Origin: JAPLDP01 sp964628285 | GTDB taxonomy: Bacteria; Bacteroidota; Bacteroidia; Bacteroidales; JAGONC01 | Length of the DNA stretch: 50,944 nucleotides | Reading direction: 5' to 3' | NCBI GenBank assembly: GCA_964628285.1 | Contig: CAZVNP010000020.1 | Location: 1 to 50,944 of the forward strand | Shown here: one piece after another, positions 24,442 through 32,832 of the stretch | Position numbering within the stretch: the first letter of the stretch is position 1 | How the letters are laid out: each line of letters starts with the position of its first letter | Notes under the pieces: model-generated | Database searches by the model: none | The model's input: the letters and a program-made list of their open reading frames with translations, nothing else | Told to the model about the DNA's origin: nothing | Translations under genes and position numbers: made by a program

Positions 24442-24789
24442 ATGCATGAGTTATCGATCGCACTGGAAATCATTGATATTGCAGAAGAACACGCGCACAA
24501 GGCACATGCTTTGTCGGTCACCGAAATTGAACTGGAGATAGGCGAATTATCGGGTGTGGAGATGGAAGCACTTGACTTTGCCCTGGAGGTAGCCGTTAAA
24601 GACACCATGCTCTCTGGGGCGAAAAGAACGGTTGACAAGGTGCCGGGACAAGCCCGATGCAACGATTGTATGCATGAATTTCCCGTCGACGATCTGTTCA
24701 CCCCCTGCCCCGTCTGTCACGGCTTTAACACCAGTATCATCCGCGGCCAGGAACTCCGTATCAAATCACTCTTCGTCAACGAAATATAA
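24442..24789 (+). CDS. hypA: Hydrogenase nickel chaperone HypA
   Basis: HypA delivers nickel, together with HypB, to the large-subunit precursor. The start MHELSIA contains the nickel-binding His2 and Glu3. The zinc site is CNDC (near residue 73) and CPVC (near 91) in the C-terminal half. The 115-residue length is normal for the family. It is followed after 77 bases by hypB; a heptamer-like repeat occupies part of that gap. Confidence 0.97.
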   Translation: MHELSIALEIIDIAEEHAHKAHALSVTEIELEIGELSGVEMEALDFALEVAVKDTMLSGAKRTVDKVPGQARCNDCMHEFPVDDLFTPCPVCHGFNTSIIRGQELRIKSLFVNEI

Positions 24790-24819
24790 AATCTATAATT
24801 CAACAAATCAACGAATACA

Positions 24820-24861
24820 ATCATAAATCAAATATCGTTAATCGTTAATCTTAAATCTAAT
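24820..24861. repeat. Diverged heptamer array (ATCNNNN units) before hypB
   Basis: Six consecutive seven-base units start with ATC: ATCATAA, ATCAAAT, ATCGTTA, ATCGTTA, ATCTTAA, ATCTAAT, followed by ATCCC and the hypB ATG. It shares its period with the other arrays of this window. Confidence 0.7.
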
Positions 24862-24866
24862 ATCCC

Positions 24867-25709
24867 ATGTGCGATACCTGCGGCTGCGGCCAACCCGAAA
24901 ATAAAGTCACGATAACCGTTCCCGGGAGTGAACCCGTCGATCCACGCGAACACACACATACACACGGTGGCATAACTTATACCCATACCCATGACCATGA
25001 GGCCGGACATACCCATGATCACGGTGATGATCACGATCATTTGCAGTCAAAAGAAATTATTGTCGGACAGGACATTCTCACCAGGAACAACCTGTTGGCC
25101 GAGCGGAACAGGGGTTTCTTCGAAGCCTGCAACATCCTGGTCCTGAACTTAGTGAGCTCGCCGGGGTCAGGCAAGACCGTCTTCCTCGAACGCACCCTGC
25201 GTGACATGACCGGCATCCCTTACACTATCATCGAAGGAGACCAACAGACCATGAACGACGCCATGCGCATAAAAGAAACGGGGGCACCCGTGGTGCAGAT
25301 CAACACCGGTACGGGGTGCCATCTCGACGCTGAAATGATCCATAAAGCCTTAAAAGTGCTGAAACCGGCCGACGATTCTGTTCTTTTCATCGAGAATGTG
25401 GGCAACCTGGTCTGCCCGGCGCTGTTCGATCTGGGTGAAAACTACCGCGTGGTCATCATGAGCGTCACCGAAGGTGAAGACAAGCCCCTGAAATACCCCA
25501 CCATGTTCAGGTCATCGCATCTGTGCGTGATCAATAAAATGGACCTGCTGCCTTACGTGGACTTCGACCTTGACAAAGCCCGGTCATATGCCGCTCAGGT
25601 CAACCCACATCTGAAATTTTTCGAAGTCTCGGCCAAAACGGGACAGGGTATGAACCTGTGGTATGACTGGCTTAAAAATACAAGGACTCTGATGGCGTCA
25701 ACCGGATAA
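24867..25709 (+). CDS. hypB: Hydrogenase nickel-insertion GTPase HypB
   Basis: HypB hydrolyses GTP to drive nickel release to the NiFe site. It begins with the high-affinity nickel motif MCDTCGCG, then has a histidine-rich stretch (about 14 His between residues 30 and 58) for nickel storage. The P-loop GSPGSGKT is near residue 98, EGDQQT and HLDAEMI follow in the metal/dimer region, and NKMDLLPYVDF is the NKxD guanine motif. The 280-residue length fits the His-rich type. Confidence 0.97.
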   Translation: MCDTCGCGQPENKVTITVPGSEPVDPREHTHTHGGITYTHTHDHEAGHTHDHGDDHDHLQSKEIIVGQDILTRNNLLAERNRGFFEACNILVLNLVSSPGSGKTVFLERTLRDMTGIPYTIIEGDQQTMNDAMRIKETGAPVVQINTGTGCHLDAEMIHKALKVLKPADDSVLFIENVGNLVCPALFDLGENYRVVIMSVTEGEDKPLKYPTMFRSSHLCVINKMDLLPYVDFDLDKARSYAAQVNPHLKFFEVSAKTGQGMNLWYDWLKNTRTLMASTG

Positions 25710-25770
25710 TGACGGTGACCTTATCAGGTAAATCCCTCCGTGATCCGCCTCCCGGTACGAAAAAATATTA

Positions 25771-25802
25771 TTTGCTTTATTCAGGCTCTGCTTTTACCTT
25801 TG
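25771..25802 (+). promoter_or_regulatory. Promoter of rex
   Basis: TTTG (25771-25774), a 20-base spacer and TACCTTTG (25795-25802) match the Bacteroidota consensus fully. The start site would be near 25809, which fixes the rex start at the ATG 25830 and excludes the upstream in-frame start at 25740. Confidence 0.75.
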
Positions 25803-25804
25803 CG

Positions 25805-25822
25805 TTGTTACTATATTAACAA
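25805..25822. promoter_or_regulatory. Rex-like operator at the rex promoter
   Basis: TTGTTACTATATTAACAA fits TTGTTAANNNNTTAACAA at 13 of 14 fixed positions and begins three bases after the -7 box, over the expected start site. This is a classical place for autorepression by Rex. Confidence 0.78.
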
Positions 25823-25829
25823 TAAAACT

Positions 25830-26459
25830 ATGAATAAAATACCGGATAAAACCGTCGAACGTCTCAGCCAATACAGGAGAGCGTTGTTAATCTGGAGTGC
25901 CGGCGACAAGCAGCACATCTTTTCACATGAGCTGGCCGGTCTTTTACATATCACCCCTGTGCAGGTGAGGCGCGATATCATGCTTATCGGTTACACCGGA
26001 ACGCTTCGTAAGGGTTATGATGTGAAAGAACTGATCGACCTGATAGGAAAGATCATCGACACGGAGGAGGGCCTCAATGTCTGCGTGGTCGGCGTCGGCA
26101 ACCTGGGCAGGGCCATCATCCGTTATTTCAGCGGTAAAAGAACCAAGCTGTCGATAGTGGCCGCCTTCGATGTGAATCCAGAGAAAATTGGAAAGACGTT
26201 TACCGGAGTAACCTGTTTTCATGCCGACCTGTTGCAGGAGATCATCCGGAAAGACCATATCACCATTGCCATCCTCACCGTTCCTGCCGATGAGGCGGCC
26301 GCGGTGGCGGCCACCCTTGTCACCGCCGGCATCAAGGGAATCATTAACTATACGCCTAAAGCCCTTAACGTCGGCGAAAATATTTACCTTGGTGAATACG
26401 ATATGATTACCTCACTTGAAAAAGCCGCTTATTTCGTGAAGATGAATTCACAAAAATAG
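25830..26459 (+). CDS. rex: Redox-sensing transcriptional repressor Rex
   Basis: Rex binds DNA when NAD+ is high and leaves it when NADH rises. The 209-residue product has an N-terminal winged helix (ALLIWSAGDKQHIFSHELAGLLHITPVQVRRDIMLIG), the Rossmann motif VVGVGNLGRAIIRYF near residue 87, and the C-terminal helix YFVKMNSQK used in dimer swapping. The ATG at 25830 lies 21 bases from the expected transcript start. It stands just after hypB but has its own promoter and operator. Matching sites lie in front of both hydrogenase operons, so their genes are its likely targets. Confidence 0.94.
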   Translation: MNKIPDKTVERLSQYRRALLIWSAGDKQHIFSHELAGLLHITPVQVRRDIMLIGYTGTLRKGYDVKELIDLIGKIIDTEEGLNVCVVGVGNLGRAIIRYFSGKRTKLSIVAAFDVNPEKIGKTFTGVTCFHADLLQEIIRKDHITIAILTVPADEAAAVAATLVTAGIKGIINYTPKALNVGENIYLGEYDMITSLEKAAYFVKMNSQK

Positions 26460-26461
26460 AT

Positions 26462-26485
26462 GGCAGGATTCATCGTGGTCCTGCC
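26462..26485. terminator. Possible hairpin between convergent rex and the secreted-protein gene
   Basis: GGCAGGA and TCCTGCC form a seven-base-pair stem with a ten-base loop directly after the rex stop codon. No T-run follows on either strand, so a terminator function is only suggested by its place between converging genes. Confidence 0.3.
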
Positions 26486-26500
26486 CGACGACGGGGCATA

Positions 26501-28429
26501 TCATCGTCGCGGACCGCGAATAATGTTAATGGTCCCCTTGAATTCATCCACGCTGAAATAACCCGTACAACGCAGGACAAAGAAATAGGTGCCGTCGGCC
26601 AGATTGCCACCGTCCCAGTCACCGCTGACATAATTGGTTTTCTCAAACACCTTCTTCCCCCAACGGTTATAAACGACGAAATAATTGCTGATGTATTTGT
26701 CGAGATCGGTGACGACATAGGTGTCGTTAATGCCGTCGCCATTAGGTGTGAAGGCATTCGGTATGACCAGCTTCACCTCCTGGACATTGACCACCTGCAC
26801 CAGTGAATCCTTGCAACCATTGCTTCCTGTGACGATCAGTTTAACCGGGAAACTGTTGACGGTCGCATAGGTGTGCACCGGATTCTGGAGGGTGGAGGTC
26901 GAAACGGTATCCCCGAAATCCCAGAACCACGCCACGGCATCGGGGGTCTCATCGGTGAAGGTGACGACAGGATTTTGAATATACACGTTTTCGGGAGCAT
27001 AGCTGAACTTTACCTGAGGGGCGGGCAGGGCATCCACCTGAAAGGTTTGTGCCAGGGTACAATTCATGGTGTCGGTGATGGTGATGGCATAGTCGATGCT
27101 GTCGCGCAGGCCCAGAGCCAGCGTATCACCCTGCAGATACTTGATGCGGTTGTCCCAGGTGATGACATAAGGTGACGTGCCGCCGGTGACATGAGCCAGC
27201 ATCTTGGCTTTTTCCTCGCCCGGACAGCCGATATCAATCTGCGTCAGGTCGAGTTTTATCTCAGGATTGACCCTGACGGTCACACTGTCGGTACACGAAT
27301 TAAGTCCGTCGGAGACCGACACATAGTATGTGGTGGTGGTATCAGGTGCCACGGCTATGGAGGAAAGGGTGTCGCCCGTGCTCCACAGGGTGGTGTAATT
27401 GTACATCGTGCCGGTCTTGTAAAGGGCCTCTATCTCCGCCGAATCGAGAGGGCAGCTGTAGATGCTGATTTCGTCCAGCCTGCCGACGAAATAGGATTCG
27501 TCTCTCCGGATGCTGTCGCTGCGCCCGAAAAAGATGAGATCCTCCACAGGATTTAACACGGCAGGGGTGACATCCTGTGCCTGGCGCATGCCGTCGATCC
27601 ATATCGTGCTGGGAGCCGCACTCGTATCAAAAACCACATAGAGGTGATGCCATTGGGCAAACGCCGGCTTGACGGATGTCTCAAACTGAAAATTATCCGG
27701 CGCTCCCACACCGTTGAAATGATCGACACTCACCTTGCCGACGTCGTTCCCCTCAATAAAATCCGGGTCGAGTCCCAGCAAAGCCGTTCGCAACTGTCCG
27801 TTGCCATAATCGAAGATGGTGGGCAGCATGTTCTCGGGATACCAGAGGCTCGTGTCGGGTGTCCTGAACCACAACGCCACGGCCAGATCACCGGTATGCA
27901 ACCCGATGGAACCGAAAAGGTAACTGTTCTTACCGTTGAAGCTGTATGCGCTCCGGGGATGGCCGAAACGGTCGGGCACCAGGATCGTATTAAAAGGAAA
28001 AAGATTATAACCGTGACCGCTTTCATCATTGGAATTACCGTTTAAGGGATAATAGGCGATCAGGCAGTCGGGTAATTTTTGCGTGATGTTAAGGGTGATG
28101 GTGTCACCGTAACAGATCATGGTGTCATTTTGAACGATGGAAGCATGAATGAAATTGACGTACACCGAGTCGGACTGTTCATTACCCGTATTCGCATCAA
28201 CGGTCACCCGGTAGGTGCCTGTCTCCATGACCCATATCCCCAGAGTGGTATCGCCCGTATCCCACAGATAACTGCTATAATCTTCGCCGGCAAACAGGAA
28301 CAGGCTGTCGACATGGCAACTCAGAACCGTATCCTGCTGGAAAACAAACACCGTATCAGGGATGGGTGACTGCCCGAAAGCTGTCGTGACAATGGAAAGG
28401 AGAAAGAGAAAAGAGATAATTTTCTTCAT
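26501..28429 (-). CDS. T9SS-secreted LamG/PKD-domain protein with type B sorting domain
   Basis: The 642-residue protein begins with a signal peptide (MKKIISFLFLLSIVTTAFG) and is likely exported and then sent out by the type IX secretion system. In order it has an Ig-like region (residues 25-95), a LamG/concanavalin-like domain (about 125-340, with AYSFNGKNSYL and YFVGRLDEISIYSCPLDSAEIEALY), a second Ig/SprB-like segment with ISITDTMNC-type repeats, a PKD domain (about 475-550, VAWFWDFGDTVSTSTLQNPVHTY), and the gliding-motility C-terminal domain (NAFTPNGDGINDTYVV, NRWGKKVFEK, DGTYFFVLRC). It is probably a surface adhesin or glycan-binding protein. No catalytic domain is visible. It converges on rex. 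Confidence 0.88.
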   Translation of the reverse strand: MKKIISFLFLLSIVTTAFGQSPIPDTVFVFQQDTVLSCHVDSLFLFAGEDYSSYLWDTGDTTLGIWVMETGTYRVTVDANTGNEQSDSVYVNFIHASIVQNDTMICYGDTITLNITQKLPDCLIAYYPLNGNSNDESGHGYNLFPFNTILVPDRFGHPRSAYSFNGKNSYLFGSIGLHTGDLAVALWFRTPDTSLWYPENMLPTIFDYGNGQLRTALLGLDPDFIEGNDVGKVSVDHFNGVGAPDNFQFETSVKPAFAQWHHLYVVFDTSAAPSTIWIDGMRQAQDVTPAVLNPVEDLIFFGRSDSIRRDESYFVGRLDEISIYSCPLDSAEIEALYKTGTMYNYTTLWSTGDTLSSIAVAPDTTTTYYVSVSDGLNSCTDSVTVRVNPEIKLDLTQIDIGCPGEEKAKMLAHVTGGTSPYVITWDNRIKYLQGDTLALGLRDSIDYAITITDTMNCTLAQTFQVDALPAPQVKFSYAPENVYIQNPVVTFTDETPDAVAWFWDFGDTVSTSTLQNPVHTYATVNSFPVKLIVTGSNGCKDSLVQVVNVQEVKLVIPNAFTPNGDGINDTYVVTDLDKYISNYFVVYNRWGKKVFEKTNYVSGDWDGGNLADGTYFFVLRCTGYFSVDEFKGTINIIRGPRR

Positions 28430-28451
28430 GAAAGCAAAACCGTTTCAGCGA

Positions 28452-28459
28452 CAAAAATA
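28452..28459 (-). promoter_or_regulatory. -7 box of the T9SS-secreted protein gene
   Basis: TATTTTTG on the minus strand matches TAnnTTTG and lies 22 bases before the ATG. No TTTG is found at -33. Confidence 0.4.
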
Positions 28460-28720
28460 ATGATTAATCGGAAATTCATAATACCGCGGTGAAATACCCA
28501 GAATCCATCCATATGGAGCATATCCATTGAGTATGATGATGTGAATACCGATATAACGACACAACGGGCCGAATGTTATCCTGGTGAAAAAATGTCATTC
28601 TGTCATTAAAACGGCCGGAGGTTATGACATTTCTCCTTCAAACGGCGCTAAAATCCTGATGGCAGGTATTTTGATCGTCCCGTTGCGCCAAATAAAAAAC
28701 AGTTAAGGAAGGATAATATT

Positions 28721-31309
28721 ATGAATTTCAATAATTTCACCATAAAGTCCCAGGAGGCCGTTCAGAAAGCCCAGGAGATAGCCCAGGGTTACCAGCAGCA
28801 GGCCATTGAGAGCACCCATATCCTAAAAGGGATGATAATGGTCGATGATACGGTGGTACCTTTTCTTCTGAAAAAGCTTGATGTCAACATACCTGTTCTG
28901 ACGCATGCCCTTGACAAGGATATCGAATCCTATCCCAAGGTTGCCGGCGGGGAGCAATACCTTTCGTCCGATGCCACCAAAGCGTTGCAGAAAGCGGGGC
29001 ACTACCTGAAGGAGTTCAATGACGAATTCATTTCCCTCGAGCATCTGTTGCTGGGGATCCTGTCAGGACATGACACGGCAGCCCAGCTTCTGAAAGACAA
29101 TGGCGTCAATGAGAAGGATCTGAAAGCTGCCATCAGGCAGCTGCGTCAGGGTGCTTCCGTCAGGAGCCAGACAGCCGAGGAGACCTACAATGCCCTGAAT
29201 AAATATGCCCGTAATCTGAACGAGCTGGCGCGCCAGGGCAAACTCGACCCCGTCATCGGCAGGGACGAGGAGATCAGGCGTATCCTGCAAATCCTGTCGC
29301 GACGGACCAAGAACAACCCCATCCTCATCGGCGAACCCGGCGTTGGTAAGACAGCCATCGCGGAGGGTCTCGCCCACCGCATCATCAACGGCGATGTGCC
29401 GGAAAACCTGAAGACAAAACAGATCTTCTCGCTCGATATGGGCTCGCTGATAGCGGGAGCCAAATATAAAGGTGAGTTTGAAGAACGCCTTAAAAGCGTG
29501 GTCAACGAAGTCATACGCTCTGATGGTGAGATCGTCCTGTTCATCGACGAAATCCACACCCTGGTGGGCGCCGGCGCCGGCGAAGGCGCCATGGATGCGG
29601 CCAACATCCTCAAGCCTGCCCTGGCCAAAGGTGAACTGAGAGCCATCGGCGCCACTACACTGAAAGAATACCAGAAATACTTTGAAAAAGACAAGGCCCT
29701 GGAACGGCGTTTCCAGATCGTCATGGTCGATGAGCCTGACGCCACCGAGGCCATTTCGATTCTCCGCGGGCTCAAGGAAAGGTATGAGACACACCATCAC
29801 GTCAGGATCAAGGACGAAGCAATCATCGCCGCGGTGGAGCTGTCGCAGCGTTACATCTCCGACCGTTTTCTTCCCGACAAGGCCATAGACCTGATCGATG
29901 AGGCCGCGGCCAAGCTGCGTCTGGAGGTCGACTCCGTTCCCGAAGCCGTCGATGAGATAGAAAGGAAAATCACACAGCTGGAGATCGAACGTGAAGCCAT
30001 CAAAAGGGAGAACGACCCTGCCAAGCTGAAACACCTCAACGAAGAAATAGCCAATTTCAAGGAACAGCGCCAGGGTCTCCGTGCCAAATGGCAGGCTGAG
30101 AAAGAGGTGGTGGAGGGCATCCAGCAGCGTAAAAACGAGATTGAAGAGTACAAGTTCGAAGCAGAACGGGCGGAGCGTGAGGGTGACTACGGGCGTGTGG
30201 CCGAGTTGCGTTACGGTAAGATCAAGGAAGCCGAGAAGGCGCTGGAGGCCCTCAACGTGAAGCTCAGCGAGGTGCAGGGCGGCACTCCCCTGATAAACGA
30301 GGAGGTGGGCGCCGAAGAGATAGCCGAAATCGTGGCCCGCTGGACCGGCATACCGGTGAGCCGCATGCTGCAGAGCGAGAAAGAGAAGCTGCTGCACCTG
30401 GAGGAAGAGCTGCACAAACGCGTCGTGGGTCAGGACGAAGCCATCACGGCTATCGCCGATGCGATCAGGCGCAGCCGCGCAGGACTGCAGGACAGCCGCC
30501 GGCCCATAGGTTCCTTCATTTTCCTCGGCACCACCGGCGTCGGCAAAACGGAGCTGGCCAAAGCCCTCGCCGAATTTCTCTTCAACGATGAAAATGCTAT
30601 GGTCCGCATCGACATGTCGGAATACCAGGAGCGTCATACCGTCTCACGCCTCATCGGCGCCCCGCCGGGATATGTCGGATATGAAGAGGGCGGTCAGCTC
30701 ACCGAAAAGGTCAGACGGAAGCCTTACTCCGTTGTTCTCCTCGATGAGATAGAGAAAGCCCACCCCGATGTCTTCAATATCCTGCTGCAAGTGCTCGACG
30801 ACGGCCGTCTGACAGATAACAAGGGAAGAACAGCCGACTTCAAGAACACCATCATCATCATGACATCAAATATCGGTTCCTTGCTCATTCAGGAAAGCTT
30901 TAACAGGATGACCGACGCTAACCGGGACGATATCATAAAAGAAACCAGGCAGGAGGTCTTCGACCTGCTCCGTAAGACCATCCGGCCTGAGTTCCTCAAC
31001 AGGATCGATGAGATCATCATGTTCAATCCGCTCACACGAAGCGAGATCGTGCAGATTGTCGGACTCCAGCTGAAGAATGTGAAACAATTGCTGGCAAAGA
31101 ATAACGTCAGCCTTAACGTGTCGGATAAAGCCGTTGAACTGATCGCCACCGAAGGTTATGATCCGCAGTTTGGCGCACGCCCTCTCAAACGACTGATACA
31201 GCGTGAGATCCTCAATGAGCTGTCGAAAATGATCCTGGCTGGAACGATAGACCAGACCCGACCCATCACCGTCGACGCCGACAATTTTCATCTGGTATTT
31301 AAAAATTAA
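28721..31309 (+). CDS. clpB: ATP-dependent disaggregase ClpB
   Basis: ClpB extracts polypeptides from aggregates with DnaK. The 862-residue protein has the N-terminal repeat domain (1-145), a first AAA+ module with Walker A GEPGVGKT (about 202) and Walker B VLFIDEIHT, the coiled-coil middle domain (about 400-520, rich in Glu/Lys/Arg), and a second AAA+ module with GTTGVGKT (about 605) and VVLLDEIEKAHPDVFN. There is no ClpP-binding tripeptide, which separates it from ClpA/ClpC. An AAGGAAGG purine-rich stretch precedes the ATG. No CIRCE element is seen upstream. Confidence 0.97.
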   Translation: MNFNNFTIKSQEAVQKAQEIAQGYQQQAIESTHILKGMIMVDDTVVPFLLKKLDVNIPVLTHALDKDIESYPKVAGGEQYLSSDATKALQKAGHYLKEFNDEFISLEHLLLGILSGHDTAAQLLKDNGVNEKDLKAAIRQLRQGASVRSQTAEETYNALNKYARNLNELARQGKLDPVIGRDEEIRRILQILSRRTKNNPILIGEPGVGKTAIAEGLAHRIINGDVPENLKTKQIFSLDMGSLIAGAKYKGEFEERLKSVVNEVIRSDGEIVLFIDEIHTLVGAGAGEGAMDAANILKPALAKGELRAIGATTLKEYQKYFEKDKALERRFQIVMVDEPDATEAISILRGLKERYETHHHVRIKDEAIIAAVELSQRYISDRFLPDKAIDLIDEAAAKLRLEVDSVPEAVDEIERKITQLEIEREAIKRENDPAKLKHLNEEIANFKEQRQGLRAKWQAEKEVVEGIQQRKNEIEEYKFEAERAEREGDYGRVAELRYGKIKEAEKALEALNVKLSEVQGGTPLINEEVGAEEIAEIVARWTGIPVSRMLQSEKEKLLHLEEELHKRVVGQDEAITAIADAIRRSRAGLQDSRRPIGSFIFLGTTGVGKTELAKALAEFLFNDENAMVRIDMSEYQERHTVSRLIGAPPGYVGYEEGGQLTEKVRRKPYSVVLLDEIEKAHPDVFNILLQVLDDGRLTDNKGRTADFKNTIIIMTSNIGSLLIQESFNRMTDANRDDIIKETRQEVFDLLRKTIRPEFLNRIDEIIMFNPLTRSEIVQIVGLQLKNVKQLLAKNNVSLNVSDKAVELIATEGYDPQFGARPLKRLIQREILNELSKMILAGTIDQTRPITVDADNFHLVFKN

Positions 31310-31394
31310 GGCTGACGCCGGGGATTAACCCTCATCTGTTGAAAAAAAAAATCCTGTGGCTTTCAATAATCCCATCGATTCCATAATTTTGAAC

Positions 31395-31589
31395 ATGTCA
31401 ATCACAGCCCGGGATGATGAGAGTCATATTGNNNNNNNNNNNNNNNNNNNNNNNNNNNNNNNNNNNNNNNNNNNNNNNNNNNNNNNNNNNNNNNNNNNNN
31501 NNNNNNNNNNNNNNNNNNNNNNNNNNNNNNNCATCAATGTCGATTTCAATACGGCAGTGAGAATCGGGATACTGTTAGGGATAAAATAA
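31395..31589 (+). pseudogene. Gene interrupted by assembly gap, possibly a small outer-membrane protein
   Basis: A TAATTTTG box (31384-31391) precedes an ATG at 31395, which opens MSITARDDESHI before the 100-N gap. After the gap an open frame ends with INVDFNTAVRIGILLGIK and a stop at 31587-31589, which resembles the last strand of a beta-barrel. The two ends may be the same gene or different genes, because the true gap size is unknown. The distance between gene ends and the next barrel gene suggests a related tandem pair, but this is speculative. Confidence 0.3.
31432..31531. other. Assembly gap (100 N)
   Basis: Exactly 100 unknown bases, a scaffold join of arbitrary length. Order and distance of genes on its two sides depend on read pairing, not on continuous sequence. 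Confidence 0.99.
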
Positions 31590-31628
31590 CAGGTCAGACA
31601 TTTTTCTTTAGAATTAAATTCATTTACG

Positions 31629-32168
31629 ATGAAAAAAATCCTCTTCATTCTGGCAGCCCTGGTCATAACCAACCTCGCCGTGTGCCAGCCCGGCACAAAC
31701 AAAGCCGCTGTCGGCGGAGCCCTCATATATGGATCGGAGATAAGGAGTCTCGGTTTTAATATCCTTGGTTCTTTCAGCATCAAAGACAACATCAGGGTGG
31801 CGCCGGACTTGTCGTACTTCATCCCGCACCATAATGACTATCTCGGATGGCGTGAGGTGACCGATATGTTTGAGATCAACCTTAACGGGCATTATCTTTT
31901 CCCCGTCGTGGAAAACCAGATAGACCTTTACCCGCTCGTGGGCTTCAACCTGGCCTTTCTGACCTTCAGGGGCGAGCCTAAAAATCCCGATCTGATAGGC
32001 AATCCCAAATACGACTACCGGAAAAACGAGGTGGATCCGGGATTGAATATCGGCGTCGGCGGTGATTACCTGATCAACGACAAGTTGAACTTCCTGCTCG
32101 AGCTGAGGTATGCCGTGAGCAATTACAGTCAGTTCGCCGCCAAGGCAGGCGTCGCTTACCTCTTTTAA
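31629..32168 (+). CDS. Outer-membrane beta-barrel protein (porin-like)
   Basis: A 179-residue exported protein with signal peptide MKKILFILAALVITNLAVCQ. The mature part alternates polar and hydrophobic residues in strands of about ten and ends in an aromatic (AKAGVAYLF), as beta-barrel assembly requires. Its size fits an eight-stranded OmpW/OprF-like barrel. The exact function cannot be told. It lies 10 bases upstream of the HAD phosphatase gene on the same strand. Confidence 0.75.
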   Translation: MKKILFILAALVITNLAVCQPGTNKAAVGGALIYGSEIRSLGFNILGSFSIKDNIRVAPDLSYFIPHHNDYLGWREVTDMFEINLNGHYLFPVVENQIDLYPLVGFNLAFLTFRGEPKNPDLIGNPKYDYRKNEVDPGLNIGVGGDYLINDKLNFLLELRYAVSNYSQFAAKAGVAYLF

Positions 32169-32178
32169 TGCCAAAGGC

Positions 32179-32829
32179 ATGAAGGTGGAGAAAGTCCGCA
32201 TCCTGCTGTGGGACTGGAACGGCACCCTGCTCGATGATGTCGACATCTGCGTGGAGGCCATGAACAGCATCCTGTCCGAACGTCACATGAAGGGCATCAC
32301 GAGGGAATATTACCGTCAGATTTTCACCTTCCCGGTGAAAAGTTATTACCGGCAACTGGGATTTGATTTCGAGCGTGACGACTGGGACGAGGTGGCCATT
32401 GAATTCATGCGCCGTTACCTTAGCCGTCTCCCCTCATGTCATTTACAGGAGGGTGTCGTGGAGACCCTGGCCTATTTTCACGATCGTGGTTACCGGCAGA
32501 TCGTCCTGTCGGCGATGGAACATAACACCCTGCGCGAATCGATCCGGACCCTGGGCATCCTGTATTACTTTGACGGGATGGCCGGTATTCATAACCACTA
32601 TGCCGAGAGCAAGCTGGAAATAGCCAAGCGTCTGATGCTCGGGCTGAAAGCTACCCCTGAAGAGGTCTGCCTCATCGGTGACTCGCTGCACGATCATGAG
32701 GTGGCTCTTGCCCTGGGCTGCCCGTGCATACTCATCGACAAAGGGCATCAAATCCATGAGCGGCTAATCACAACAGGAAGAACAGTATTGAAAAGCATTA
32801 CCGAGGTGAAAGGGGTTATCGGAGCCTGA
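32179..32829 (+). CDS. HAD-family hydrolase (phosphoglycolate phosphatase-like)
   Basis: A cytoplasmic 216-residue phosphatase of HAD subfamily I. Motif I is WDWNGTLLDD (about 9-18), with Asn in place of the usual second Asp spacer residue (DWNGT in place of DxDGT, so the general acid position should be checked). Motif II is VLSAME, motif III the Lys of AESKLEIAKRL, and motif IV GDSLHDHEVA. A helical cap lies between motifs I and II. The DWNGTLLDD version is common in phosphoglycolate phosphatase-like proteins of Bacteroidota. Substrate unknown. Confidence 0.85.
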   Translation: MKVEKVRILLWDWNGTLLDDVDICVEAMNSILSERHMKGITREYYRQIFTFPVKSYYRQLGFDFERDDWDEVAIEFMRRYLSRLPSCHLQEGVVETLAYFHDRGYRQIVLSAMEHNTLRESIRTLGILYYFDGMAGIHNHYAESKLEIAKRLMLGLKATPEEVCLIGDSLHDHEVALALGCPCILIDKGHQIHERLITTGRTVLKSITEVKGVIGA

Positions 32830-32832
32830 CAC

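Noticed and set aside
31432..31531. Joining the frames on both sides of the N run into one protein
   Set aside because: The run is an arbitrary 100 N, so the frame across it has no meaning.
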